From: Oscillospiraceae bacterium | Lineage (GTDB): Bacteria > Bacillota > Clostridia > Oscillospirales > Oscillospiraceae | Length of the DNA: 64,000 bases | Direction: 5' to 3' | Assembly (NCBI GenBank): GCA_022800215.1 | Contig: JAAWPV010000005.1 | Coordinates: forward strand, 1 to 64,000 | In this document: positions 32,863 through 41,928 of the stretch, one piece after another | How positions within the stretch are numbered: the stretch's first letter is position 1 | Layout: the number at the start of each line of letters is the position of its first letter | Program-made: the position numbers and the translations under genes | Notes under the pieces: model-generated | Seen by the model: the letters and a program-made list of their open reading frames with translations, nothing else | The model's database searches: none | Told to the model about the DNA's origin: nothing

Positions 32863-33234
32863 TTACAGAATTTGCTGGCTCGGCTGGGGAAAAGGAGCCT
32901 CTTGGGACTCTTGGGTCTGCCCACGTTGGGGGAGTTGAGCCAACTCCTGCTGATATGCGTTTAGAACGGCAGTGTGAATTTGATTGCGGAAATCCTTGGT
33001 AATAGGAAAACAAATATCTCTATACTCACCGCCAGACTTGTAGCTGGGCATGGAAACGAAGGGGCCATTTTCGCCTTGGACGACCTTGACACTGCGGATG
33101 GCGAAGCAGCCGTTGAGGTTGATGGAGGCATTGGCCAGCAGAGGCCCACTGGTATGGACGGAGTGGATCTTGACTGAGATGGTGGTGGGGAGCTGCTCCT
33201 GTACGGGAGTGCTTTGCTCAGTGTGTTCAGACAT
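32863..33234 (-). CDS. SpoVG-family protein on the ICE
   Basis: 123 residues with GAGGAGG upstream. The core VKIHSVHTSGPLLANASINLNG, then FAIRSVKVVQGENGPFVSMPSY and YRDICFPITKDFRNQIHTAVL, is the SpoVG fold (site-specific RNA/DNA binding in Firmicutes). Chromosomal spoVG is ~95 residues. This version has extra Gln/Pro-rich ends on both sides and a terminal PSQQIL. ICE copies are recurrent in gut Firmicutes, and their role is unknown. A regulatory role on nucleic acids of the ICE is plausible. Confidence 0.87.
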   Translation of the reverse strand: MSEHTEQSTPVQEQLPTTISVKIHSVHTSGPLLANASINLNGCFAIRSVKVVQGENGPFVSMPSYKSGGEYRDICFPITKDFRNQIHTAVLNAYQQELAQLPQRGQTQESQEAPFPQPSQQIL

Positions 33235-33277
33235 TATTTTTCCTCCTCATAAAAAAGTTCGTCTCTCTGGAGTGGTT

Positions 33278-33772
33278 TTATCCGTAGATGATATCCTCGG
33301 TCATGAGCTTTTCCTCCAGCTCGCCAAGGCAAATACCGTTCTTGCGAAGGAGGGTCAGGAGCCCTTCCGGAACATCTCGAAGATCGTAGCGATAGTCTGC
33401 TTTTCGAACGGTAAAGCTATTGTCCTCCGGGTTTACTTCGGCACAGAGTTTGGCACCGGGTGCAAGCCCGCTTTCCTCCAAAATACTGTCCGGAGCTTTG
33501 ATGTAGCCCTCCTCACAGGGGCAGCCATCCTCGCAGCATTCCTCACAGGGGCCACAGGAGCGAATCAGATACTTGATCAAATAAGTGGAAATGGAGGTAA
33601 GTGCTTCCACAGTCTCCACAATCTCGCCGGCGGTCATACGGTCACGGGTCACCACCATTGCACCGGGCAGGGTATGAAGTTCCAGGTCTTCGTTTCCTTT
33701 GAATTTGCAGAGATCTAAGGTAAATCGGGGGATAAAGATACCATTGACATTGGCTTTCTTCTCGAATTTCAT
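33278..33772 (-). CDS. ICE regulator-like protein with a Cys cluster
   Basis: 164 residues. The N-terminus (GIFIPRFTLDLCKFKGNEDLELHTLPGAMVV) looks like a swapped-hairpin AbrB/SpoVT-type strand pattern. The middle carries CGPCEECCEDGCPCEE (~73-88) with six cysteines, a likely metal site. The C-terminal half has a second strand-rich part (LAPGAKLCAEVNPEDNSFTV) like a second AbrB-like unit and ends in acidic helices. The start overlaps the dam-like gene by 4 nt. I do not recognise the family with confidence. A metal- or redox-responsive DNA-binding protein is a reasonable guess. Confidence 0.65.
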   Translation of the reverse strand: MKFEKKANVNGIFIPRFTLDLCKFKGNEDLELHTLPGAMVVTRDRMTAGEIVETVEALTSISTYLIKYLIRSCGPCEECCEDGCPCEEGYIKAPDSILEESGLAPGAKLCAEVNPEDNSFTVRKADYRYDLRDVPEGLLTLLRKNGICLGELEEKLMTEDIIYG

Positions 33773-34752
33773 GTATTGTTCTCCTTGGTTTTAGTAGTTG
33801 GTTCATGAATCAGGGTGTATTGCCTGCACTCGCAGGACTCGGCACCCTCTAACTGAAACAGCGTGATTTGCTCTGAGCGGGCGGCGGCATAGGCGCGGGG
33901 GTCGTAGTTGGTCATCACCACCTCCTCGTACTCGCTTCCCGCCGTCTGGGACATACTGTTGGGACGTGTGGTGTGGAAGATGTAAAAGTCCTTGTACAGC
34001 TCGCAGATGAAGGGGCAGTAATTGTAGGAAACCATGACGAAGCCCTCGCACTGGGTCAGCGCATCGTGGAGCCGCTGGTGGTCTGCCTTGGGAAATTCCA
34101 CGGCGTAGCACTCGGCATCATAGTAAGGCGGGTCACAATAAATGAAGGCGTCAGGCCGGTCATACTGCCGGATTAGCTCCTCAAAGTCCTTGTTTTCCAC
34201 CAGTACATCCCGCAGCCTGCGAGAGCATTCCCAGATAAGATAGAAAAAGCGACGGATATCGCAAGGTCTGCCTCCAAAGGTTTTCGTGTTACCGCTGAAG
34301 CTGTAGCGTACCTGCTTGAAGTAGGCTGCTGCCCGCCGTACATCGTACAGTCGTGTCCGTTTCAGTAGAAGCTCTTTGATTGCTTCCGCTTCTGCGGGTG
34401 GAAAGTACCTGTCCGCAAGCTCCAATTCCTCATTGAGATAGTCATCCGTAAGTTCCTCTTGGGCGAGGAACTTACTCAGGACATTGAATTCGTCCCGCGC
34501 ATCCAGCGGCAGAAAACCAAGCTCCTTCAGCAGCGCCAATGGGCGCTCCTTTATGCAAAGGAAAAGGTTTGTGAGGTTGCTGTTGTAGTCGTTGTAGACC
34601 TCCATGCAACCGGGCGTAATAGGGTGATTCAGTGTGACTGTACCACTGCCGCCGAATACATCAATAAACCGGGCATACCGTTCTGGGGCGAGGGTATGAA
34701 TCAGCCACAACAGCTTGCCTTTTCCGCCTACCCACGGGATGGGACTTTTCAT
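33769..34752 (-). CDS. D12-class adenine-N6 DNA methyltransferase (Dam-like)
   Basis: 327 residues. The D12 order is clear: SAM-binding IPWVGGKGKLL (~5-15) and FIDVFGGSGTVTL (~29-41), a target recognition region in the middle, then the catalytic DPPY in FIYCDPPYYD (207-210). It probably methylates GATC-like sites, although recognition residues were not resolved. No cognate restriction enzyme is nearby, so it is an orphan, perhaps for self-protection or regulation in new hosts. It is coupled to the flanking genes by 4-nt overlaps on both sides. Confidence 0.92.
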   Translation of the reverse strand: MKSPIPWVGGKGKLLWLIHTLAPERYARFIDVFGGSGTVTLNHPITPGCMEVYNDYNSNLTNLFLCIKERPLALLKELGFLPLDARDEFNVLSKFLAQEELTDDYLNEELELADRYFPPAEAEAIKELLLKRTRLYDVRRAAAYFKQVRYSFSGNTKTFGGRPCDIRRFFYLIWECSRRLRDVLVENKDFEELIRQYDRPDAFIYCDPPYYDAECYAVEFPKADHQRLHDALTQCEGFVMVSYNYCPFICELYKDFYIFHTTRPNSMSQTAGSEYEEVVMTNYDPRAYAAARSEQITLFQLEGAESCECRQYTLIHEPTTKTKENNT

Positions 34753-35093
34753 GGGGAATCACCCCCAGTATCCTCCATGTCGAGGGTGATTTGTCCGGAA
34801 TTGCTAAACACTTCCAAGGCCTTGGTCAGCCCACGCTCTGCATAGGCGATCTTCTTGATCCGGCTGCGGAGTTGACGGATCGTCCGCTGTAATTCCTTCT
34901 CTGTCTCGGCGTAGTAGTAGCCGGAATCAAAGCTACAGATGGGGATGCCCTTGCCGCGGAGCCGGTTGATGCTACGACGCAGATCAGGACCCCGAATGTG
35001 AAAAGCTCCTTCCAATGTGCGGCTGGTGACTGCCGCCTGTTCACCCATACAGAAGGCTTTCAGGTACTCGGCAATGCCATCATCCAATATCAT
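34749..35093 (-). CDS. Winged-helix-like ICE protein upstream of the adenine methylase
   Basis: 114 residues. HTH-like pattern (MGEQAAVTSRTLEGAFHIRG, then DLRRSINRLRGKGIPICSF as recognition helix and wing, DSGYYYAET) followed by a helical, possibly coiled tail (ELQRTIRQLRSRIKKIA). It resembles small winged-helix proteins seen with phage and ICE methylases. ATGA coupling to the methylase and a terminator immediately upstream suggest it begins a new transcription unit and may control it. Confidence 0.7.
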   Translation of the reverse strand: MILDDGIAEYLKAFCMGEQAAVTSRTLEGAFHIRGPDLRRSINRLRGKGIPICSFDSGYYYAETEKELQRTIRQLRSRIKKIAYAERGLTKALEVFSNSGQITLDMEDTGGDSP

Positions 35094-35139
35094 GAACTGC
35101 TCCCTTCCGGGGTATTTCCCGAAAGGAGCGCAAAAAGAA

Positions 35140-35171
35140 GGGGCCGTTTTCCCCTTTCGGAAAACGGCCCC
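35140..35171 (-). terminator. Strong terminator separating the anti-restriction block from the methylase block
   Basis: Perfect 13-bp stem GGGGCCGTTTTCC / GGAAAACGGCCCC with loop CCTTTC. On the minus strand it is followed by TTCTTTTT. It ends the 36-43 kb operon and shares the CGGAAA-containing look with hairpins at 2515-2555 and 43358-43390. Confidence 0.8.
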
Positions 35172-35197
35172 TCGTGAATTTCTATGTTATTGTCAGC

Positions 35198-36226
35198 TTA
35201 TAAGGTCATCTCAGGAGGTGACCTTACATAGTCGCTGACAAAGGTCTGCTCGTTCCTTGCTACATACGCCTTTCCGTTCAGGACACACTGGAAGCCTTTC
35301 TGTTCCAGTACCTGTTTGGCATATCCCTCGTAGTCGATGCAGTCAGAGAAGATTTCACTGCCATCCTGGATATGGATATATTCGTGGTGGAGCGCTTTCT
35401 GTCCATAATGTTCCAAGTCGTTTGCCAGCACAAGGTCATAGCAGTGCAGGTTCTGTGAAATATCGATTGCTTCTTTCAGGGTGTCGCAGCCTTCCAGCTC
35501 CAACGCCGCCTGAAAACGCTCCATGAAGTGTGGCTGTCCCTGACCCTGCTCGTCCAGTATGATGCCAAGGTTTTGGCCGTCGTAGATGAGGTCGGCAAGG
35601 TCATCGTATTCCATGAGTCCGGTGATCTCAGGGAGGAAGCACTTGGCGTCGAGAAGCCTGCAGTCACCGATGAACTCCATTTTCAGCTCCTTCAACGCCA
35701 TTTTAATATCTCCGAGTTTTTCCTCGCTGATCTCGTCATAGTCGGGCAGGCAGACCCAGACACCTTCTGGCTTGGCAGCAGAGCCCAGCTTCAGCCGGAG
35801 GCTCCAGTCGTAGTCCTGCCGGGGCAGATGGACACCATCATACCGGGGAGGGTGGGAGTCTGGCTCTGGGTAGACCACATAATTATTGCCAACAAATAGT
35901 CCGGGATGCATATCCTCGTACCGTTCCCCAAGCGTTTCCATATCCACGAAAGCAAATGCATCGTTTGGGAGCGTCACAGGACTTTCATATTCCAGGAAAA
36001 ACTTACCCAATGCAGCATATGAGCCCACCCCGGCACAAACATCGTAATATGGGATGGAGAGAATGCGATTGATCATATCTACCACTGTTTCTGGCGGCCT
36101 GTATTGGAGCGCCGCAGACAGGATGATTTCCTCTCTGACGCTCATTACTTCGAGCTGGTATCTGAGCCATTCAATCTCGTCCTGCCGGCCGGGGAGCTGC
36201 AAGAGCTCCTGCTTCCATGCTTCCAT
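35198..36226 (-). CDS. ArdA-related acidic protein (last gene of the anti-restriction block)
   Basis: 342 residues, strongly acidic. The C-terminal half follows the ArdA-like pattern also present in its neighbours: EYDDLADLIYDGQNLG, then a helical LEGCDTLKEAIDISQNLHCYDLVLAND followed by LEHYGQ, and finally CIDYEGYAKQVLEQKGF. The N-terminal half has YYDVCAGVGSYAALGKFFLEY and a VWVCLPDYDEIS strand, like the second unit of long ArdA proteins. ArdA proteins mimic B-DNA and block type I restriction during transfer. It ends SPPEMTL. It shares one base with the preceding gene (TAATG). The family call is by pattern and composition. Confidence 0.6.
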   Translation of the reverse strand: MEAWKQELLQLPGRQDEIEWLRYQLEVMSVREEIILSAALQYRPPETVVDMINRILSIPYYDVCAGVGSYAALGKFFLEYESPVTLPNDAFAFVDMETLGERYEDMHPGLFVGNNYVVYPEPDSHPPRYDGVHLPRQDYDWSLRLKLGSAAKPEGVWVCLPDYDEISEEKLGDIKMALKELKMEFIGDCRLLDAKCFLPEITGLMEYDDLADLIYDGQNLGIILDEQGQGQPHFMERFQAALELEGCDTLKEAIDISQNLHCYDLVLANDLEHYGQKALHHEYIHIQDGSEIFSDCIDYEGYAKQVLEQKGFQCVLNGKAYVARNEQTFVSDYVRSPPEMTL

Positions 36227-37401
36227 TACATCATCTCCATTCCGTTCTGTTCCATAGGCTTCAAGTTCTGTTCGTCCTCACGGGAAATGAGACCGTACTC
36301 CGTCAGGGCGTATTCCTGCTCCTGCATCAGTGCTTGACCGTAAGCGTAGAGGTTCACATAGGGAAGGAGCGTTTCCATGGATCTGCTGCCTACGGAGCTT
36401 TCCAGAAAGTCCCGTGCCATGTCCTCCGGTGAGGCGTACTGTGGTGTGAACAGATACTCGTCCAGAGTGTCGGAAACATAGGTGGCGCCCAGTACAGAGA
36501 AGTTCTGCGTAGCCTCCAGCACCGCTTTGAACTTTGCCAGTTCCTTGTCGCCCATGGTCTGCAGCTTTTGTGCCAGACGGTTGATGTGGGCGATATTGTC
36601 ATCCCCATCGATATGGGAAAGAAGGGAAGGTATCCGGCAGTCCAGACAGCGGAAGTCGGTTTCCGGCCAGCCCCATGCGCCGATGGCGGTCAGCGCCGCA
36701 TCCATCGCCGCAGGTTCAGCCGGGAGCGGAAGCCGGACGGTTTTATCGTTGGCATAGGTGGGATCGTTGAAATGGCCTTTGGAAATCTCCAGCAGGACAG
36801 CGTATTCCGGCGCTATGAGTGTCAAATCCATATCCTTATACGCCTCCACCAGCTCGGTGTGCTGCACCACATAGCCGCCGCTTGTGAAGACACCGCCTTC
36901 ACCAATGCGGCACTCCTGCCCGATTTTCTGGAAGTTCAGCAGCTCAAACAGCTCATCCGAAAGGTCGTCTATCTTCGGGACAAAGCCGTTCTCGGCGTAA
37001 AATCTACCCAGAGAAACGTCATCTTTTGCCTCCGGAACCACATGGCAGCAGTCCGTACTGTATGCAAGGTCGATCAGGCGAGGAATCCCGAAAGGTTCCA
37101 GCTTTTCAACCTCCATATTTACCAAACCTTTGAAAGAAGTGATTTGCCTCTCATCCAGTTCCGAGAGCTTCTGTGCCAGTGCGTTGAGTTCACACAACTC
37201 ATCTTCACCTGTTAGGAATGGCTCCAGCTCTGAGAAGCTGTGGTATTCTTCAATTTCCCAATACAGTTCGCTTGCATCTTTGACACGGCATTTGTCCAGC
37301 ACATCCAGCAGCTCATAGGGCGTAGCGGGAAGGCACAGGGATGTGCTTCTTCCGGTATGTGCATCGCTTGCCGCAACATATACCTGAAAGATACTACGCA
37401 A
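36226..37401 (-). CDS. ArdA-like anti-restriction protein
   Basis: 391 residues from a TTG at 37401 preceded by GGGAGGG. The first ~190 residues follow the long Firmicutes ArdA layout: a strand-rich start ([20 protein letters not shown]), a [19 protein letters not shown] unit, [16 protein letters not shown], then [14 protein letters not shown], and [11 protein letters not shown] as the ArdA LGxYYI-like element. A second half repeats the theme ([21 protein letters not shown], then [14 protein letters not shown]). It is very acidic, as expected of a DNA mimic. It blocks restriction enzymes in recipients if the family call is right. The C-terminus is NGMEMM. Confidence 0.65.
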   Translation of the reverse strand: MRSIFQVYVAASDAHTGRSTSLCLPATPYELLDVLDKCRVKDASELYWEIEEYHSFSELEPFLTGEDELCELNALAQKLSELDERQITSFKGLVNMEVEKLEPFGIPRLIDLAYSTDCCHVVPEAKDDVSLGRFYAENGFVPKIDDLSDELFELLNFQKIGQECRIGEGGVFTSGGYVVQHTELVEAYKDMDLTLIAPEYAVLLEISKGHFNDPTYANDKTVRLPLPAEPAAMDAALTAIGAWGWPETDFRCLDCRIPSLLSHIDGDDNIAHINRLAQKLQTMGDKELAKFKAVLEATQNFSVLGATYVSDTLDEYLFTPQYASPEDMARDFLESSVGSRSMETLLPYVNLYAYGQALMQEQEYALTEYGLISREDEQNLKPMEQNGMEMM

Positions 37402-38380
37402 GGGTCATCCCTCCCATCTGAGGGTCCTGATCCGCCAAATACTTGGCGGGATCTGCGCCGGGAACATCCCAGCCGCACATACTGCCGACCTCCATGGCTT
37501 TTCGCTGCCACATGGTCACGCCAAGCTGCTCGTTGAGCTGGTCTGCCAGCTCCACATTTCGCTCCTTGTCACCGGTATCCCACTCTGAGGGGTAATATCC
37601 GGTTTCGCCTCGTTTGATACAGATGAGGTCGCCGCTGGTCAGCAGAGTCGAGAAGCACAGCTCGGGAAGCCCCTCGGCCAGCTTCGGAGCAAAGCATTCT
37701 TCCTCTGTCTTGATGCTCCAATTTTCACTGTTCCAGAAGTGGACATAGAGTTCCGCACCGCCGTCTACGAGGATCTCCTGTTGATCGAAATGTTCACCCC
37801 AGCCGTCTGCCTGTCCGCTGATGTAATTGGTCAGGGTGGTCATTTCCTTCGGTGTCAGCGTTCCAATGACCTTGCACTCTGCCACGCCCCAGAGTCGACC
37901 GTCTCTTTCCTCCACAGTGAACACAACGGAGCGCACCTTGTCATTTACGGAGTCTACTTCGTGGTACCAGTGCATGATACCGCGCTCAGTTTCCTCCGGT
38001 AATCGATTTTTCAGCAGAGTCACGGTAATTTTATCCCCATACTCCCGCAACTCCCGGCCATCCAGCTCCGTGGGTTCATTGTTCATATCCCCATACTTGT
38101 TTCGCTCGTAGAGGTCAGCGGTCAGGGGCATATACAGCTTGAGGAGCGTGGGTTCGGGCGGCAGGACTGAGAAGTTGTCCTCACCAGTGACCAGCCCGAG
38201 GCTGCTCCCGTTGTCCCACTTGACATGGAAGGTACCGATGTCATCGATATGCTCCAGTGTTCCCATCGTGCCGGGAGGCACAGGTTGGTATGGGTCCTTC
38301 ATTTCTCTGAGCCTGATTCTGGAGCCCTTGGGGTACTGCTGGCGGAGAAAGTTCAGCCATTCCTTTGAAATACGCTCCAT
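37394..38380 (-). CDS. DUF4314-domain ICE protein
   Basis: 328 residues from the ATG at 38380 with GGAGG eight bases upstream. Residues ~5-70 are the DUF4314 unit: [53 protein letters not shown], a small SH3-like barrel common in Clostridial ICEs. The remaining ~250 residues are unassigned and acidic, with [20 protein letters not shown] and a region [22 protein letters not shown] ([14 protein letters not shown]). It ends [10 protein letters not shown], the clearest copy of the shared tail. It lies between two ArdA-like genes, overlapping one by 8 nt. Confidence 0.75.
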   Translation of the reverse strand: MERISKEWLNFLRQQYPKGSRIRLREMKDPYQPVPPGTMGTLEHIDDIGTFHVKWDNGSSLGLVTGEDNFSVLPPEPTLLKLYMPLTADLYERNKYGDMNNEPTELDGRELREYGDKITVTLLKNRLPEETERGIMHWYHEVDSVNDKVRSVVFTVEERDGRLWGVAECKVIGTLTPKEMTTLTNYISGQADGWGEHFDQQEILVDGGAELYVHFWNSENWSIKTEEECFAPKLAEGLPELCFSTLLTSGDLICIKRGETGYYPSEWDTGDKERNVELADQLNEQLGVTMWQRKAMEVGSMCGWDVPGADPAKYLADQDPQMGGMTLA

Positions 38381-38381
38381 C

Positions 38382-38981
38382 TCACATTCCTCCAAATTGC
38401 ATTTCTATTTTTTCATCAGGCGCGTCACCCTCTGCGATTTCTCCACTTACCGAAGTGATGTTGACATATTCTCCGATAATATCCAGGGCCTTATGGTAGC
38501 TATCCGATCCGTAGATGCGGCCACACATCTCCTTTGCCTGGTAGGCAAGGCCGTTTTGCTGCAGGGTTCGGGAGGCGATGCCCATTAGATTAAAGATATT
38601 GCCGTCCTGCCCAATCAACGGACAATCCGGCTTCTGCGTTTTTTCTGTACCGGAAACGAATCCGCCCAGCCGATTGGGAACATAGTCCGACAGCCATGTG
38701 CCGCCAAAATTACCGTGCGTCTGGAGCCGCCACATGGCGAGTTTACCTGCATTGAGCTTGACATCATCACAGAATGGGAAAAGCAGACAGGCCATACCTT
38801 CATGCTCAAAGGTTGAGCAGTCGTGAAATCTTGTGCCATTCAGGAGAATACCGTCCTCCGTAAGCATATTGTTGATGCCATCCACCCACTCATCCAGACT
38901 GCCGCCACAGCCCAGAAGGATCAATCCTTCCGAACCATTCATACGGCGGAGGTCATCTATGGAAATCGTTTTTACACTCAT
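38382..38981 (-). CDS. Hypothetical protein of the anti-restriction block
   Basis: 199 residues. The N-terminal ~120 contain a cysteine-bearing [19 protein letters not shown] unit and [20 protein letters not shown]. The C-terminal part, [26 protein letters not shown] then [27 protein letters not shown], is a helical module I associate with ICE proteins of gut Firmicutes, where it is sometimes fused to other domains. The function is unknown. It ends IEMQFGGM. The ATG overlaps the preceding gene as ATGA, and the next gene starts one base after its stop. Confidence 0.7.
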   Translation of the reverse strand: MSVKTISIDDLRRMNGSEGLILLGCGGSLDEWVDGINNMLTEDGILLNGTRFHDCSTFEHEGMACLLFPFCDDVKLNAGKLAMWRLQTHGNFGGTWLSDYVPNRLGGFVSGTEKTQKPDCPLIGQDGNIFNLMGIASRTLQQNGLAYQAKEMCGRIYGSDSYHKALDIIGEYVNITSVSGEIAEGDAPDEKIEMQFGGM

Positions 38982-39988
38982 AGCTGCATTCCTCCCATTG
39001 CTGTCTCTTGTTCGGGCTGTTCTTCATAATCTTCCAACTTGCGGGGGTTCGCCTCACCATACAGGTCATAGACCATGTCATCTACCGCCTTGCGCACCTC
39101 CGAGTCGCTGGTCAGTGTTTCAAAGCGGAAGCCGCTGGTGTCGCGGTAGGGCAGCTCCTCTTTGACCGCCTTGAGATATTCCACAGGATCGGTGTACTCG
39201 ATCTGCTCCCCATTGGCAAAAGTGACCCGCCCGATAAGCTGCTTCTGCGCCTGCTTATCGAAGCAGGCGAGGTACGCCTGATAGTCGCCCTCTATGGGAT
39301 TGCACCGCAGAAGGTAGCGGTATCGCTCGGTTTCCACGGCGTAGCCGTAGTTCTGGGTGCAGATGCCTCCATCAATAGCTCCGCCGTGGTCATAGCAATA
39401 GCTGCGCATGGCGGAGAGGTCTTGGAGGACGCTCTCCCGAAGCTGCCCGACCACCTCGCCAAGCTCGGCTTTGAACTCGGGGGAGTTCAGCTCCTCCGCA
39501 CCTCTCGAATGCCAGGTGTGCCAGAACTCCTTGCCTCCGTGCCCAAAGTCTATGCGGACATGGCCGATGGCGCCAAGCGCCTCGTCTTGCTCCGGCGTCT
39601 GGGCATAGAAAAGCCCCGCCTCCTCGGGAGAAGCAGGGCGTATCAGATATTTTTGAGGGTTTTCGGGAACAGGCAGGTTATGACAGGTGCAGAACTCAGC
39701 GAGGGTCATGTACTCATCTAAAAAGTCCGCCTGATCTTGGATATACCTTCTATCCCCGTCATCGCATAAGGAGATTTCCTCCGGTGAGAGAATGGTTCCA
39801 GCGTGATTGACGATTACCCTCTGCTCTATGGTGCAGAATTCACCGGGGTCATAGTCACTTCCCCGAATTTCATATCGGTACCATCCTTTGGGGACTGTAG
39901 CTTGTTCTACACGGGCGGTCGTGAACAGTACCGGTTTGCCGAAGAGCTCGATATGCTCATACTCCTCGGTCATTGCATTTGCCAGCAT
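38978..39988 (-). CDS. LPD28-containing ICE protein with duplicated domain
   Basis: 336 residues (AAAGGAG upstream). Residues ~8-95 match the LPD28 module of large polyvalent proteins: IELFGKPVLFTTARVEQATVPKGW, YRYEIRGSDYDPGE, VIVNHAGTIL and a FLDEYMTLAEFC helix. The middle (~155-280) is the domain shared with the protein at 24474-25175. LPD modules occur in polyvalent proteins thought to be injected with phage or plasmid DNA. The protein ends [10 protein letters not shown], one of the best copies of the shared tail, which would fit a protein delivered into the recipient. The catalytic role is unknown. Confidence 0.75.
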   Translation of the reverse strand: MLANAMTEEYEHIELFGKPVLFTTARVEQATVPKGWYRYEIRGSDYDPGEFCTIEQRVIVNHAGTILSPEEISLCDDGDRRYIQDQADFLDEYMTLAEFCTCHNLPVPENPQKYLIRPASPEEAGLFYAQTPEQDEALGAIGHVRIDFGHGGKEFWHTWHSRGAEELNSPEFKAELGEVVGQLRESVLQDLSAMRSYCYDHGGAIDGGICTQNYGYAVETERYRYLLRCNPIEGDYQAYLACFDKQAQKQLIGRVTFANGEQIEYTDPVEYLKAVKEELPYRDTSGFRFETLTSDSEVRKAVDDMVYDLYGEANPRKLEDYEEQPEQETAMGGMQL

Positions 39989-40047
39989 TTTTATCAGCTC
40001 CTTTTCATTGGGTAGCTACAATGACTACCACAGTTTTCGCTGGAAGT

Positions 40048-41154
40048 CTACTGAAAGATTTGCCCCTGCTGCTCAGACGGGAACGGTTCGTTGAGGCGGC
40101 GTATCAGACCAAACTCGGTCTGCCGGACGCCGTCCTCTGCCATCATAGCTTCACCGAATCGCTCAAAGTCCATATAGCCATCAATGGTGTCAATGACCTC
40201 CTCGTCTGCGCCGATGCGGCGGAGGACGCTCTGCCCGTATTCATAGGTGCCCTCAGCGATCCGCTCATAATCGCCTATGTGATAGGCAATTTCGAGAGCC
40301 TCCTGAAATGTGGACGATTCCTCCACGCATAGAGCCGAGAGGTATTTCATCAGGTCGCCGTCGGTTTCCATCATGCCCTCGATCTCCAAAGCCAGCTTAT
40401 CTGCATCCACGACGGAGATGCAGTCCCTCGGCAGAAGCCCCTCCAGATATGGGATCGCACATTCCAGCCCTGTCAGCTCCATTTCACAGAATTCATCGAC
40501 CTGAAGCCGCCTGCGGGCCGTGTCCAGCCATGCATCCGTGGCGGGGAGCTTCAGAACGCACTGTCTGCCGCCTGCCTGAAGGTGGGCGGTAAAGACCGCC
40601 TTTCTGTCGGCGTCCAACTTCGGCTCCGCATCCTTGCGCCGGACATATCCGAAGGGGCTGTATGCACCTCCGAAGTTTGCATAGTATTCTGCTCCTACAC
40701 TGGCATAATTGATATAAGACCGCAGGTGTTCGGGCAAATCGATATATCCCGTATCAACCAGAAAGACGCCCAACTCCCTGTCAGAGCAGACATTTGGTAG
40801 AAAGGTGTAGGCATCCAGACTGCCGGCAATAGACAGCACATCGTCCAGACCGTTGACGCTCTCAGCGTCCAGTGCGCCGGAAAATATCTGCTGTTCCCGA
40901 GAGTCCATGGCACTGATTTTTTCCGCCAGAAGGTTCAGCTTCACAATGGCGTCCGGTGTGCTGAGATCTGTATTTGTGATGTAGCCTTCAAGGTTGCGAA
41001 CCACACAGGCCACTTCCAGAATCCTGGTGCCTGCGGCATCCGTGCTGATGGAATCCAACCACGCAAAGGCTTCCCCGACCTCTCCGGGGGAGGCGGGAAA
41101 GCCCAGATGGACTCCCTCACGGTGACCGCCGCGGGTCAGGTGTAAATTAAACAT
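40048..41154 (-). CDS. ArdA-like anti-restriction protein
   Basis: 368 residues, acidic, with GGAGG upstream. The ArdA-type order is visible: strand start (MFNLHLTRGGHREGVHLGFP), EVACVVRNLEGYI, then IVKLNLLAEKISAMDSREQ, then LSIAGSLDAYTFLPNV, and the ArdA-like RELGVFLVDTGYIDLPEH with a LRSYINYASVGAEY element (compare Tn916 ArdA, where a YIDYxAYG element closes the fold). A second unit (~190-360) repeats the LALEIEGMMETDGDLMKYLSA and MDFERFGEAMMAEDG pattern. It probably mimics DNA to inhibit type I restriction enzymes. It ends QQGQIFQ. Confidence 0.68.
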   Translation of the reverse strand: MFNLHLTRGGHREGVHLGFPASPGEVGEAFAWLDSISTDAAGTRILEVACVVRNLEGYITNTDLSTPDAIVKLNLLAEKISAMDSREQQIFSGALDAESVNGLDDVLSIAGSLDAYTFLPNVCSDRELGVFLVDTGYIDLPEHLRSYINYASVGAEYYANFGGAYSPFGYVRRKDAEPKLDADRKAVFTAHLQAGGRQCVLKLPATDAWLDTARRRLQVDEFCEMELTGLECAIPYLEGLLPRDCISVVDADKLALEIEGMMETDGDLMKYLSALCVEESSTFQEALEIAYHIGDYERIAEGTYEYGQSVLRRIGADEEVIDTIDGYMDFERFGEAMMAEDGVRQTEFGLIRRLNEPFPSEQQGQIFQ

Positions 41155-41169
41155 TGATAGTTCCTCCGA

Positions 41170-41928
41170 TCACATGGATTGTTCAAATACTTCGCCCTGT
41201 TCCTGCACAGGGGCGATATCCAGAAGGTGCTTTGGGTCTACGATAACCTCTGCCTCGTTTCTGCCCAGAAAGACGGCACAGATATGTTCTTTGGGGATCT
41301 GTGTCTCGTAGACCGTGCCATGCTCACCAAAACGGTGGGCAAACCATTCGGCAATGTCCCTATTCAGTGTCCAGGAGAGTGCTTTCACATTTTGGGCGTT
41401 ATAGGTCGTTACCCCACGGTAGACCGTGACCACATCGTCCAGACCGCAGAAAAGCCCGTATTCCTCCTCGTCCATCAGCTTTTGCGGGTCAACGGAGCGA
41501 AACAGGGACAGCAGCTCCCGCTTGCTCAAATTGGGGTCGGCGTTTGGCGCTTCCGTGATGATCCACGCCTGAGACAGAAACAGCGCCGTATCCTGTTCCG
41601 ACAGGAAAGGCGCCGCGTGTTTCAGAAATGCCAGCTTATATGGATTGGTGATCATTTGGAAAATCTCAAAGGGCTTTTCCGCATTATCGATCAGCCGCCC
41701 ACACTGTTCCCGCCATACACGAAGGGATGTGGGGTCGCTTGTCAGGTCGGCCACGGTTATATTGCCGTCCTCTTTGCGAATCCCCACAATGCCATTGTCG
41801 GTGAATGGGTGTTTGACCACCAGTGGGGATATTTTTGTGGGCTCGATGTCCAGTTCAAGAAAGGTATGGGCCAGGACTTTTAGCTTTCTGAGGTCAGTTT
41901 CTGCCGGACGGTTTCGCTTCGATGCCAT
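41170..41928 (-). CDS. Probable ADP-ribosyltransferase-fold protein in the anti-restriction operon
   Basis: 252 residues from the ATG at 41928; a GTG one codon earlier overlaps the previous stop. The C-terminal ~90 residues have the three landmarks of R-S-E-type mono-ADP-ribosyltransferases in order: Arg171 in TVYRGV, Ser185 in ALSWT followed by a helix NRDIAEWFAHRFG, and an ExE pair Glu225/Glu227 in NEAEVIVDP. The N-terminal part (~1-150) is helical and includes SEQDTALFLSQAWI and NLSKRELLSLFR. It ends FEQSM. If active it would transfer ADP-ribose from NAD to a protein or nucleic acid target. It lies between two ArdA-like genes, so recipient defence is a likely target. The fold is inferred from motifs only. 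Confidence 0.65.
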   Translation of the reverse strand: MASKRNRPAETDLRKLKVLAHTFLELDIEPTKISPLVVKHPFTDNGIVGIRKEDGNITVADLTSDPTSLRVWREQCGRLIDNAEKPFEIFQMITNPYKLAFLKHAAPFLSEQDTALFLSQAWIITEAPNADPNLSKRELLSLFRSVDPQKLMDEEEYGLFCGLDDVVTVYRGVTTYNAQNVKALSWTLNRDIAEWFAHRFGEHGTVYETQIPKEHICAVFLGRNEAEVIVDPKHLLDIAPVQEQGEVFEQSM

